From the NCBI RefSeq assembly GCF_040560245.1, contig NZ_JAKMWP010000003.1: a DNA stretch of 64,000 bases; one strand, 5' to 3'. Position 1 is the first letter of the stretch. Each line of letters starts with the position of its first letter. Below are positions 26,992 to 34,589 of the stretch, piece by piece. A model generated the notes under the pieces. The model ran no database searches and had not been told where the DNA came from. It saw only the letters and a list, made by a program, of their open reading frames with translations. A program made the translations under genes and the position numbers. The stretch is from Morganella sibonii (GTDB lineage: Bacteria > Pseudomonadota > Gammaproteobacteria > Enterobacterales > Enterobacteriaceae).

Positions 26992-27993
26992 ATGAAAATC
27001 GTCAGTTACAGTACCAAGCATTACGACAGCAAACATATGGATTTGATTAATCAGGATCCGCGCTTTCAGTATGATATCGAATATTTCGATTTCCCACTGA
27101 CACAACAGACAGCAAAAAACGCCGTGGGCGCTGATGCGGTCTGTATTTTTGTCAATGATGATGCGAACCGGGAAGTATTACAGGAACTGGCAGATCTCAA
27201 TATCAGAATCCTCGCACTGCGCTGTGCCGGCTTTAATAACGTGGATTTGGCGGCCGCTCAGGAGCTTGGGATACAGGTTGTCCGCGTACCCGCCTATTCT
27301 CCGGAAGCCGTGGCAGAGCACGCCGTCGGGATGATGCTGAGTCTGAACCGCCGTATTCACCGTGCGTATCAGCGTACCCGTGATGCCAACTTTTCTCTCG
27401 AAGGCCTGACCGGCTTTAATATGCATAACCGTACCGCCGGTGTGGTCGGCACAGGAAAAATCGGGCTGGCCGTGCTGCGGATTTTAAAAGGGTTTGGTAT
27501 GCGTCTGCTGGTGTCTGATCCTTATCCTAACCAGGCTGCACTGGATCTGGGTGCGGAGTATGTCGATCTGAACACGCTGTTTGCACAGTCTGATGTGATT
27601 TCGCTTCATTGTCCGCTGACACCGGAAAACCATCATCTGCTGAATGAAACCGCATTCGCCAAAATGAAAGATGGTGTGATGATCATCAATACCAGCCGCG
27701 GTGCGTTAATTGATTCCGCTGCCGCCATTAATGCCCTCAAACAACAGAAAATTGGTGCGCTGGGCATGGATGTTTATGAAAATGAACGGGATTTATTCTT
27801 TGAAGACAAATCAAATGATGTCATTCAGGATGATATCTTCCGCCGCCTCTCCTCCTGCCATAATGTCCTTTTTACCGGTCATCAGGCATTTCTGACGGAA
27901 GAAGCGCTGCTGAGCATCAGCGAAACCACGCTGGAAAATATCACCAGCCTCTATAACGGTGAAACATGTTGTAACGTTGTGTTACAGAATTAG
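26992..27993 (+). CDS. ldhA: fermentative D-lactate dehydrogenase
   Basis: 333 residues from the ATG at 26992, preceded by GAGGAACT; the upstream in-frame extension has no support. D-2-hydroxyacid dehydrogenase family: GVVGTGKIGLAVLRIL (NAD fold), NTSRGALIDS, and the catalytic histidine in FTGHQAFLTEEAL. It reduces pyruvate to D-lactate during fermentation. Neighbour of the ydbH operon as in E. coli. Confidence 0.96.
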   Translation: MKIVSYSTKHYDSKHMDLINQDPRFQYDIEYFDFPLTQQTAKNAVGADAVCIFVNDDANREVLQELADLNIRILALRCAGFNNVDLAAAQELGIQVVRVPAYSPEAVAEHAVGMMLSLNRRIHRAYQRTRDANFSLEGLTGFNMHNRTAGVVGTGKIGLAVLRILKGFGMRLLVSDPYPNQAALDLGAEYVDLNTLFAQSDVISLHCPLTPENHHLLNETAFAKMKDGVMIINTSRGALIDSAAAINALKQQKIGALGMDVYENERDLFFEDKSNDVIQDDIFRRLSSCHNVLFTGHQAFLTEEALLSISETTLENITSLYNGETCCNVVLQN

Positions 27994-28020
27994 CATAATA
28001 CACACAGAACATTACAATTT

Positions 28021-28059
28021 AATTGCCGGAATTTTATCCTGAATTCCGGCAATTTTTTT
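28021..28059 (+). terminator. ldhA terminator
   Basis: AATTGCCGGAATT / AATTCCGGCAATT, a 13-bp stem followed by seven T, 30 bp after the stop. Confidence 0.92.
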
Positions 28060-28562
28060 ACAAAAAAACCAAAAAACATAAACTTATATGAAGTCATTAA
28101 GTTTATTCTTAATTTTGATCCTCTCAATTTTTGATGCTAACATCCCCCTCCGTTGTTTGATGAGATTTTCTCAACAATCACAGTAACTGACACACCTTTC
28201 ATATCTGGTCAGATTCAGGAAGGAATATAGTCAGGATAAAAAAAAGCCCCGGAACGGGGCGGACAGGATATAGATATTGAATAATGTATTCTTATTTTAA
28301 TGTCTGCATTATAAAACACACTTGATAAACAAACCCTAAATAAAATGAACGTAACGAACAGATACCTTATTTGTGATGAGTGGCTATTTGTTACAGTTTC
28401 GTTTAATTATATTGATGTAATATTTTAAATATAAAGTAAGCCGCAGCGATCATATACTTTAATTAACTATTAACTATCATTCTTGATGTTATCAGCTGAT
28501 ATATCCCTCACATTATTAATACGGGATATTTTCTGCCGGTATCGAATACAGAGAGTAAAATT
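28060..28562. other. AT-rich intergenic region after ldhA
   Basis: About 500 bp without a supported protein gene. It holds the minus-strand terminator and possible small RNA described separately, and the promoter of the next small exported gene. Confidence 0.5.
28238..28305 (-). ncRNA. candidate small RNA ending in an orphan minus-strand terminator
   Basis: A GCCCCG / CGGGGC hairpin (28246-28260) followed on the minus strand by eight T forms a clean intrinsic terminator, but no minus-strand gene lies upstream of it within this gap. TATAAT on the minus strand at about 28309-28314 could start a transcript of about 70 nt ending here. No -35 at ideal spacing is visible. I do not recognise the sequence as a known small RNA. 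Confidence 0.3.
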
Positions 28563-28883
28563 ATGTCTATATTAAGTCGTTTAGTTTTAGTAGCAGGTAT
28601 TGCATTATCTTTTGTTGCACACAGCGAGTCATTACAAGGCCAGCAAGGCGGTACAATCACATTCAACGGTCTGCTGACTGAAGCCCCGTGCACCTATCAG
28701 ATATCAGACAATAACGTAAATGCTGAATGTTACCGTTCCGGTGAAATCAATAAGTTCAGCAGCCGTCTTCAGGCGGGCAATACGCTCAGTAATGACTTAA
28801 TTCCGGATAATATCGGTGAGGTTAATGTGACCCCTGTTCCGTCTGATTCAGGAAAACATATCGTTACTGTAAGCTATCGCTGA
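28563..28883 (+). CDS. small exported protein resembling a fimbrial-subunit N-terminus
   Basis: 106 residues. A signal peptide (MSILSRLVLVAGIALSFVAHS) is followed by QQGGTITFNGLLTEAPCTYQ, which resembles the first strands of type 1 pilin subunits (GTV.F.G.I..APC). Cysteines are at 43 and 56, only 13 apart; in pilins the partner cysteine is usually farther away. The protein ends VTVSYR, short of a complete pilin domain, and no usher or chaperone genes are nearby. It could be a stand-alone secreted protein or a fimbrial relic. Followed by its own strong terminator. Confidence 0.65.
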   Translation: MSILSRLVLVAGIALSFVAHSESLQGQQGGTITFNGLLTEAPCTYQISDNNVNAECYRSGEINKFSSRLQAGNTLSNDLIPDNIGEVNVTPVPSDSGKHIVTVSYR

Positions 28884-28982
28884 TTCGGCAAAGATATACA
28901 ACACAGCAAATATAAAAATAACGGGATTACTGGTAATTCCATCACCCCGTAAAACAAAAAACAATAACTATTGACGAAAATT

Positions 28983-29014
28983 AAAATCAAACACCTCCGG
29001 GTGTTTGATTTTTT
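28983..29014 (+). terminator. terminator after the fimbrial-like gene
   Basis: A 13-bp stem (AAAATCAAACACC / GGTGTTTGATTTT) with a 4-6 nt loop and a T-run. Confidence 0.9.
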
Positions 29015-29093
29015 CATTTATAAAAACCCTCGTTCTTCATTCCACTGTCATCCGCAAAACAATCAGATTCAGCCGGTAGTGCGAATCTCAGTT

Positions 29094-29108
29094 GCATGAT
29101 AACGTATC
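29094..29108. promoter_or_regulatory. palindrome upstream of the small gene next to ytfE
   Basis: ATGATA-ACG-TATCAT is an imperfect 15-bp palindrome 21 bp before the likely ATG. A possible operator; it does not clearly match the NsrR, NorR or FNR consensus. Confidence 0.35.
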
Positions 29109-29128
29109 ATTTAAATCAAGGAATTTTA

Positions 29129-29440
29129 ATGATACCGGTAAAGGAGATAACCTCACTGATGGATAGTCATCTGACCGCTTTATTGCAGCATCTGAAAACC
29201 ACCGGGCAATCCGCCGCCACTGAGACGCAAGTCACTTTTACCCGTGATGAACTGAATATGCTTATCCGTGTACTCACTGCGTATACCGCAGCACCCGCAG
29301 CCTCACTGATTATTACTGACTGTGAGTCCGGTGCCGTCAGTCATGCGATTAATTACGGCTGGAGTGAAGAGGAAAAACAACGGACGGAACAGCAAGGCGG
29401 ACAATATATCCCGTTGTTCCGTCATGATATCAGCGACTGA
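29129..29440 (+). CDS. small cytoplasmic protein of unknown function
   Basis: 103 residues from the ATG at 29129 (AAGGA upstream); an in-frame ATG at 29096 lies inside the palindrome and is less likely. No signal peptide or membrane helix. A helical N-terminal half (VKEITSLMDSHLTALLQHLK, then FTRDELNMLIRVLTAYTAA) precedes a C-terminal segment with ITDCESGAVSHAINYGW. I do not recognise the family. Its stop is one base from the ytfE stop on the opposite strand, so the two converge without a terminator. Confidence 0.6.
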   Translation: MIPVKEITSLMDSHLTALLQHLKTTGQSAATETQVTFTRDELNMLIRVLTAYTAAPAASLIITDCESGAVSHAINYGWSEEEKQRTEQQGGQYIPLFRHDISD

Positions 29441-29441
29441 T

Positions 29442-30104
29442 TTACTCCCCGGCCAGCGCGCGCGGGAACAATAAGTTATTTTCCAGGCTGATGTGTTCCA
29501 TTAAATCATCAATAAAAGTATTGATACCGTTGTACAGTACCCGCCAGGTCGTACAGGCCTCTTCCGGCGGTGTGACATTGCCGGTGATAAACTTAATCAC
29601 CTCCACAATGTCCCCCGCATCATCATGTTCTGCTTCCATCACCTGTACCGGTCCTGCCGCCTGCGGCCCCATACCGTTGCAGATCATCGGAAACAGGACC
29701 TGCTCCTCTTTCATCATATGGGAAGTCAGTTCATCATGCAGTGCGGTCAGTTGCCGGGCCAGCCCTTTCGGTACGCTGGCTTTGGCCGCATGTACCCGCT
29801 CCACTTTTTCAGCCTGTAAAATCAGTTCCGGTAACTGAGCCCGGTGGCGATCGTGATAACGGGTAATAATAAAGGCGATAATGTCGTTCAGCGGGGCTTT
29901 CCGCCAGTCCTGCGCCGGAGCTTCATCTTTCAGGGCGAGTAACGCCTGTTGAATTTCATCAATATTCAGGGATTTTTTCTCTGCCGCTTTTTCCGGGGTG
30001 CGTTTGCCCCCGCAACAGAAATCCAGATCATAACGGCGGAACAGTGCTGATGCCCCGTTCACAGACAAAGTCAGTTCACCCAGGGTTTTTTCACGTAATG
30101 TCAT
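29442..30104 (-). CDS. ytfE: iron-sulfur cluster repair di-iron protein YtfE (Ric)
   Basis: 220 residues. The ScdA-type N-terminal domain contains RRYDLDFCCGGKRT, and the hemerythrin-like domain carries the di-iron ligands in ITRYHDRHRAQL, HDELTSHMMKEEQVLFP, EAEHDDAG and DDLMEHISLENNLLFPRAL. It repairs iron-sulfur clusters damaged by nitric oxide and oxidants. It begins 37 bp after norW on the same strand, which suggests one norV-norW-ytfE transcript; in E. coli ytfE stands alone under NsrR. Confidence 0.95.
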   Translation of the reverse strand: MTLREKTLGELTLSVNGASALFRRYDLDFCCGGKRTPEKAAEKKSLNIDEIQQALLALKDEAPAQDWRKAPLNDIIAFIITRYHDRHRAQLPELILQAEKVERVHAAKASVPKGLARQLTALHDELTSHMMKEEQVLFPMICNGMGPQAAGPVQVMEAEHDDAGDIVEVIKFITGNVTPPEEACTTWRVLYNGINTFIDDLMEHISLENNLLFPRALAGE

Positions 30105-30141
30105 TTTTATTACCTCAGAATTCAGTCAGAAAACGTGATGA

Positions 30142-31278
30142 TCAGTGCTGCGGCAGCTGACGTAACAGTGAAAAAGCGTCACTGAGTTTCTCTTCCGTTA
30201 CCGCAAATGCATGCAGATTTCCGGCGCTGTCATGGCCTTTGGCGGTCATCCCGCTGCGGCTGATATCAATGCTCCACTGCAGATCCGGATGGTGGAAATC
30301 CCCGGCAAGCTGTACCGGCAGATCCGGCGTTTTCACCCGGATAAGCATCGGCGGCAGAGCCAGTTTTCCCTGCCCGCCGGTCAGATTCTTCGCCAGGCAG
30401 ACGGCACTGAGCATAATCGGCTGCAGATACTGCATGACTTTACCGTCAATTTCCGCGCAATCGCCTAGGGCATAAATATCCGGGTCGGATGTCTGTAATG
30501 CACTGTCAGTCACAATACCGCGCCGGACAATCAGCCCGGCCATCTCTGCCAGTGAGGTATCCGGTTTCAGGCCGGTGGCGGCAATCACCACATCCGCACG
30601 GGTTATACAGTCATGGTCAAAGCAGGCTTCGGTGCCGTCTTCCGTTTTTATCAGTGACTGCAATTGTGTTCCGGTCAGCACCCGTACCCCGGAGGCAGAC
30701 AGGGTATGGCGCAGACGACTGCTGAGCTCTGCCGGCATCAGTGATGATAAAATGCTGGCAGCCATATCGGCCAGAATGACGGTTTTACCGGCCCGGCAGA
30801 AATCCATCGCCAGTTCAGTACCGATAAGACCGCTGCCGAGGATCAGTACCCGCTGTGCACTGCGCAGTTGTGTTTCGTGCTGCTGGAAATCTTCGCGGCT
30901 GTTCAGTGTCACCATCAGTTCATTACCGGGTACCGGCGGGCGGCACGGCGTTGCCCCGGTTGCCAGCACCAGCTTGTCATAGTGCCATTGCTGCTGATCA
31001 CTGCCGATAAAATGCTGTTGTGCATCAATACTGCTGATCCGGGTATGCGGGAACAGCGCCACATTATATTGCTGTGCGAATGCCTGCGCTGTTTGCTTTG
31101 TCAGATCAGCCGCACATTGATTCTGACTGATCACATGGCTTAAATCCGGTTTGTTGTACTCATCGATACTGTCTGCCGCAATCACTGTCAGCGGTACCTC
31201 TGTATCGGTTTTACGGATGTTCTTTACCAGCTGGCGGGCAGCAAAGCCCCCGCCGATAATCACAATACCTGCACTCAT
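30142..31278 (-). CDS. norW: nitric oxide reductase FlRd-NAD(+) reductase
   Basis: 378 residues. FAD-binding IVIIGGGFAARQLVKNIR at the N-terminus, the NAD-binding VLILGSGLIGTELAMDFCRAGK at about 145-165, and the FAD-closing DIYALGDCAEIDG. It passes electrons from NADH to the rubredoxin domain of NorV. Start overlaps the norV stop (ATGA), giving translational coupling. Confidence 0.96.
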   Translation of the reverse strand: MSAGIVIIGGGFAARQLVKNIRKTDTEVPLTVIAADSIDEYNKPDLSHVISQNQCAADLTKQTAQAFAQQYNVALFPHTRISSIDAQQHFIGSDQQQWHYDKLVLATGATPCRPPVPGNELMVTLNSREDFQQHETQLRSAQRVLILGSGLIGTELAMDFCRAGKTVILADMAASILSSLMPAELSSRLRHTLSASGVRVLTGTQLQSLIKTEDGTEACFDHDCITRADVVIAATGLKPDTSLAEMAGLIVRRGIVTDSALQTSDPDIYALGDCAEIDGKVMQYLQPIMLSAVCLAKNLTGGQGKLALPPMLIRVKTPDLPVQLAGDFHHPDLQWSIDISRSGMTAKGHDSAGNLHAFAVTEEKLSDAFSLLRQLPQH

Positions 31279-32777
31279 GCCGCCTCCGTTGCCAGGATAT
31301 CAAACACGTCTTTGCCGAGAGAGCATTCCGGACACAGGAAATTATCCGGCACGCAAGACCACGGTGTACCCGGTGCCACATCCTGCATCGGCTCACCTTT
31401 TTCCGGATCATAAATCCACTGGCATACGCTGCACTGCATGCACGGTCCCAAATCCTGCGAAGTTACATTAGTGACACTGTCACATGGTTTTACTTCTTCT
31501 GTTTCAGCTGCAATTGCTGCCGGTGGCGGTGTGACCGCCTTTGGTGCCGCCGCCGCCGGTCTGCTGACAGCCGGTAATATCCCGGTAGCCCACTGGCGCG
31601 CCAGGTCGCGTCCGTACTGACGGCACTCTTCCAGTGTATTCAGATCAGGGCGCCATTTTGCTTTCATCGACATGGTGGTTTCAAAACCGGCATCCATCAG
31701 CCGGGTCTGCACACGGTCAACCGCACCGCCATTCCAGCCGTAACTGCCGAAAGCGGCTGCTTTTTTATTGCGGAACCGCAGACCGGTTAATTCTTCCAGC
31801 ATGGCCGCAATTTTCGGCATCATGACATTATTCATCGTGGATGAACCCACCAGCGCCCCTTTTGAACGGAAAACACTGGTGATAATGTCATTCTTGTCGC
31901 TGCGGGCAACGTTAAAGATTTTCACCGCCACATCCGGGTCCGCTTCATTAATACCCTGAGCAATCGCATCCGCCATCATGCGGGTGTTGTTGGACATAGT
32001 GTCGTAGAAAATGGTGATACGATCTTCCTGATAATCTGCCGCCCATTTCAGATACCACTCCACGATTTGGGTCGGATTATCACGCCAGACCACGCCGTGT
32101 GATGTTGCAATCATATCCACCGGCAACCCGAAGCCGAGGATTTCAGTAATTTTCGGTGTCACCAGGCGGCTGAACGGTGTCAGAATGTTGGCATAGTAAC
32201 GCTGGCACTGTTCAAACAGCTCGGTCTGATCCACTTCGTCATTAAACAGGCGTTCATCACAATAGTGCTGACCAAACGCATCATTACTGAACAGGATGGC
32301 ATCACCGGTCAGGTAGGTCATCATGCTGTCCGGCCAGTGCAGCATCGGGGTTTCAACAAAGATCAGTTGCTTGCCGTTGCCGATATCCAGCGTATCCCCC
32401 GTTTTTACCACATTAAAATTCCATTCAGGATGATGATGATGACCGTTAATGGAATCAATGGCATTTTCAGTACAGTAGATCGGCGTATCCGGAATCGCCG
32501 CCATCAGCTCGGTTAATGCCCCGGCGTGATCTTCCTCCGCATGGTTAATCACAATGTAATCAATATCGTTCAGGTCGATTTGTGTCTGTAAATGCTGCAC
32601 AAACTCACGGCTGAATTTGTGGTCAACCGTATCAATCAGGACATTTTTTCCCTCGCGGATCAGATAGCTGTTATAACTGCTGCCGAGCAGGGTTTTATAT
32701 TCTGTTCCGTGGAAATCGCGTACTTCCCAGTCACGTTGTCCGACCCAATGCACATTATTTTTTACATGAATAGCCAT
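31275..32777 (-). CDS. norV: anaerobic nitric oxide reductase flavorubredoxin
   Basis: 500 residues. The metallo-beta-lactamase-like di-iron domain has NHAEEDHAGAL (HxExDH), the flavodoxin domain starts near ITIFYDTMSNNTRMMADAI, and the C-terminal rubredoxin has paired CxxC motifs (MQCSVCQWIYD and CPECSLGKDVF). An Ala/Pro-rich linker before the rubredoxin makes it slightly longer than the E. coli protein (479). It reduces NO to N2O anaerobically with electrons from NorW. It is driven by a sigma-54-type promoter under NorR. Confidence 0.97.
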   Translation of the reverse strand: MAIHVKNNVHWVGQRDWEVRDFHGTEYKTLLGSSYNSYLIREGKNVLIDTVDHKFSREFVQHLQTQIDLNDIDYIVINHAEEDHAGALTELMAAIPDTPIYCTENAIDSINGHHHHPEWNFNVVKTGDTLDIGNGKQLIFVETPMLHWPDSMMTYLTGDAILFSNDAFGQHYCDERLFNDEVDQTELFEQCQRYYANILTPFSRLVTPKITEILGFGLPVDMIATSHGVVWRDNPTQIVEWYLKWAADYQEDRITIFYDTMSNNTRMMADAIAQGINEADPDVAVKIFNVARSDKNDIITSVFRSKGALVGSSTMNNVMMPKIAAMLEELTGLRFRNKKAAAFGSYGWNGGAVDRVQTRLMDAGFETTMSMKAKWRPDLNTLEECRQYGRDLARQWATGILPAVSRPAAAAPKAVTPPPAAIAAETEEVKPCDSVTNVTSQDLGPCMQCSVCQWIYDPEKGEPMQDVAPGTPWSCVPDNFLCPECSLGKDVFDILATEAA

Positions 32778-32820
32778 TTGATATTTACCTTCTGTTTTTA
32801 TGCTTCGTTACAGAGAGATA

Positions 32821-32837
32821 ATCAATTTGCGTGCCAA
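32821..32837 (-). promoter_or_regulatory. sigma-54 promoter of norV
   Basis: The minus strand reads TTGGCACGCAAATTGAT, matching the sigma-54 TTGGCACG-N4-TTGC(A/T) pattern except that the -12 GC is GA. It is about 45 bp upstream of norV. Confidence 0.75.
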
Positions 32838-32889
32838 CTTTTACTTTATTGTTTTATAAGGATTTTAAATTTCAGCACAAAAATTAATT

Positions 32890-32943
32890 GTCAAAATGAC
32901 TATGCAATTGACTGTCAATATGACATTGTATTGTCTTAATGAC
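32890..32943. promoter_or_regulatory. three NorR enhancer sites
   Basis: Three GT-N7-AC sites occur in a row: GTCAAAATGAC (32890-32900), GTCAATATGAC (32914-32924) and GTCTTAATGAC (32933-32943). The known E. coli norR-norV region also has three. They sit about 50-120 bp upstream of the sigma-54 promoter, as expected for enhancer binding, and next to the norR start. Confidence 0.9.
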
Positions 32944-32956
32944 AGCGGAGGACAGC

Positions 32957-34480
32957 ATGGGATTTTCAGTCGACGTACTCACCGGCATTGCTATTGCCTT
33001 ACAGCGGGATATCGGCCATCAGGATCGCTTTCAGCGCCTGGTGTCCACACTGCGCCGGGTGCTGAATTGTGATGCGGCCGCACTGCTGCGCTATGAATCA
33101 CATCAGTTTATTCCGCTGGCGATTGACGGGCTGTCGCCGGACGTTCTCGGCCGTCGTTTCCGGCTGGAAGCGCATCCCCGGCTGGAAGCAATTGCCCGCG
33201 CCGGGGATATTGTCCGTTTTCCGGCTGACAGCCACCTGCCCGACCCTTATGACGGGCTGATCCCGGATCATGTCCATCTGAAAGTTCATGCCTGCGCCGG
33301 TCTGCCGCTGTTTGCCGGACAAAATCTTATCGGCGCCCTGACACTCGACAGCCTCGCACCGGATCAGTTTGATACGTTCAGTGATGAGGAATTGCGGTTG
33401 ATTGCCGCGCTGACCGCCGGGGCGCTCAATAATGCCCTGCTGATAGGCCAGCTTGAGGCTCAGCAACTGGCTTTCAGTTCCTCCGCCGGTCTGGCGGCCG
33501 GTAAAACCGGCGGGCAAACCGATATTATCGGCCTATCGCCCTGCATGATGCAGTTAAAGAAAGAGATCGCTATTGTGGCCGGTGCTGATATGAATGTGCT
33601 GGTCAGCGGCGAAACCGGCACCGGTAAAGAGCTGGTGGTGCAGTCCATTCACGAATTATCCGCCCGCCGTGATCACCCGCTGGTTTATCTTAACTGTGCG
33701 GCCCTGCCGGAAACTGTCGCGGAAAGTGAGCTGTTCGGTCATGTCAAAGGCGCATTTACCGGGGCTATCAGCAACCGCAGCGGGAAATTTGAAATGGCGG
33801 ATAACGGTACGCTGTTTCTGGATGAAATCGGTGAGTTGTCACCGGCTTTACAGGCCAAACTGCTGCGGGTATTACAGTACGGTGATATCCAGCGGGTTGG
33901 CGATGACCGGCCGCTGCGGGTGAATGTCCGCGTGCTGGCGGCCACTAACCGGGATTTGCGGGCAGAAGTCGCAGCCGGTCATTTCCGGGCTGACCTCTTC
34001 CACCGGCTCAGTATCTTCCCGTTACAGGTACCGCCGCTGCGGGAGCGCCATGAAGACATTCTGCTGCTGACCGGCTATTTCTGCGAACGCTACCGCCAGA
34101 CATTCGGTCTGCCGCAGGTGGTGATAAGCCCGGCATTACGCCTGGCGCTGCTGCACTACCACTGGCCGGGCAATGTGCGGGAGCTGGAACATGCCGTGCA
34201 CCGCGCCATTGTTCTGGCACGGGCCACCGGCAGCAGTGATGAGCTGCTGTTACAGCCTCATCATTTTTCACCGGAGGAAACCACTGAACCGGCTGTCAGC
34301 CATCAGCTTCCCGCTGAAGAAGCCGATCAGGATCTGCGCAGTGCCACCGATACCTTTCAGGCGGGACTCATCCGCACAGCCCTTGCCCGCAGTGACGGCA
34401 GCTGGGCAGCCGCAGCCCGCACTCTCGGGATTGATGCCGGAAATCTGCACCGGCTGGCAAAACGTCTGGGGCTGAAATAA
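32957..34480 (+). CDS. norR: nitric oxide-responsive sigma-54 activator NorR
   Basis: 507 residues from ATG 32957, chosen for the GGAGG 5 nt upstream and the match MGFSVDVL to the family start. GAF domain (senses NO via non-haem iron), AAA+ domain with GETGTGKE, GHVKGAFTGAISN and DEIGELSPALQAKLLRVLQ, then a Fis-type helix-turn-helix (SWAAAARTLGIDAGNLHRLAKRLGLK). It activates norVW from the divergent sigma-54 promoter. Confidence 0.96.
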   Translation: MGFSVDVLTGIAIALQRDIGHQDRFQRLVSTLRRVLNCDAAALLRYESHQFIPLAIDGLSPDVLGRRFRLEAHPRLEAIARAGDIVRFPADSHLPDPYDGLIPDHVHLKVHACAGLPLFAGQNLIGALTLDSLAPDQFDTFSDEELRLIAALTAGALNNALLIGQLEAQQLAFSSSAGLAAGKTGGQTDIIGLSPCMMQLKKEIAIVAGADMNVLVSGETGTGKELVVQSIHELSARRDHPLVYLNCAALPETVAESELFGHVKGAFTGAISNRSGKFEMADNGTLFLDEIGELSPALQAKLLRVLQYGDIQRVGDDRPLRVNVRVLAATNRDLRAEVAAGHFRADLFHRLSIFPLQVPPLRERHEDILLLTGYFCERYRQTFGLPQVVISPALRLALLHYHWPGNVRELEHAVHRAIVLARATGSSDELLLQPHHFSPEETTEPAVSHQLPAEEADQDLRSATDTFQAGLIRTALARSDGSWAAAARTLGIDAGNLHRLAKRLGLK

Positions 34481-34497
34481 TCCCCGGACGGGACTTT

Positions 34498-34511
34498 TTG
34501 ACAAATGTCAT
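34498..34511. promoter_or_regulatory. TTGAC-N4-GTCAT box before the TonB receptor
   Basis: TTGACAAATGTCAT, part of a 23-bp sequence (34494-34516) repeated exactly at 37547-37569. The box resembles a Crp/Fnr-family operator. Its centre lies about 42 bp before the start predicted from TATGTT at 34535-34540, which is class II activator geometry. Confidence 0.6.
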
Positions 34512-34552
34512 AGGGTCAGCCGCATTTTCTGCACTATGTTATGCCATCAAAT

Positions 34553-34571
34553 GAAAATGATAACCATTCTA
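34553..34571. promoter_or_regulatory. Fur-box-like site before the TonB receptor
   Basis: GAAAATGATAACCATTCTA matches 14 of 19 Fur consensus positions and lies just after the predicted transcription start. Confidence 0.55.
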
Positions 34572-34589
34572 TTTAAGAGGTCAGGGATA

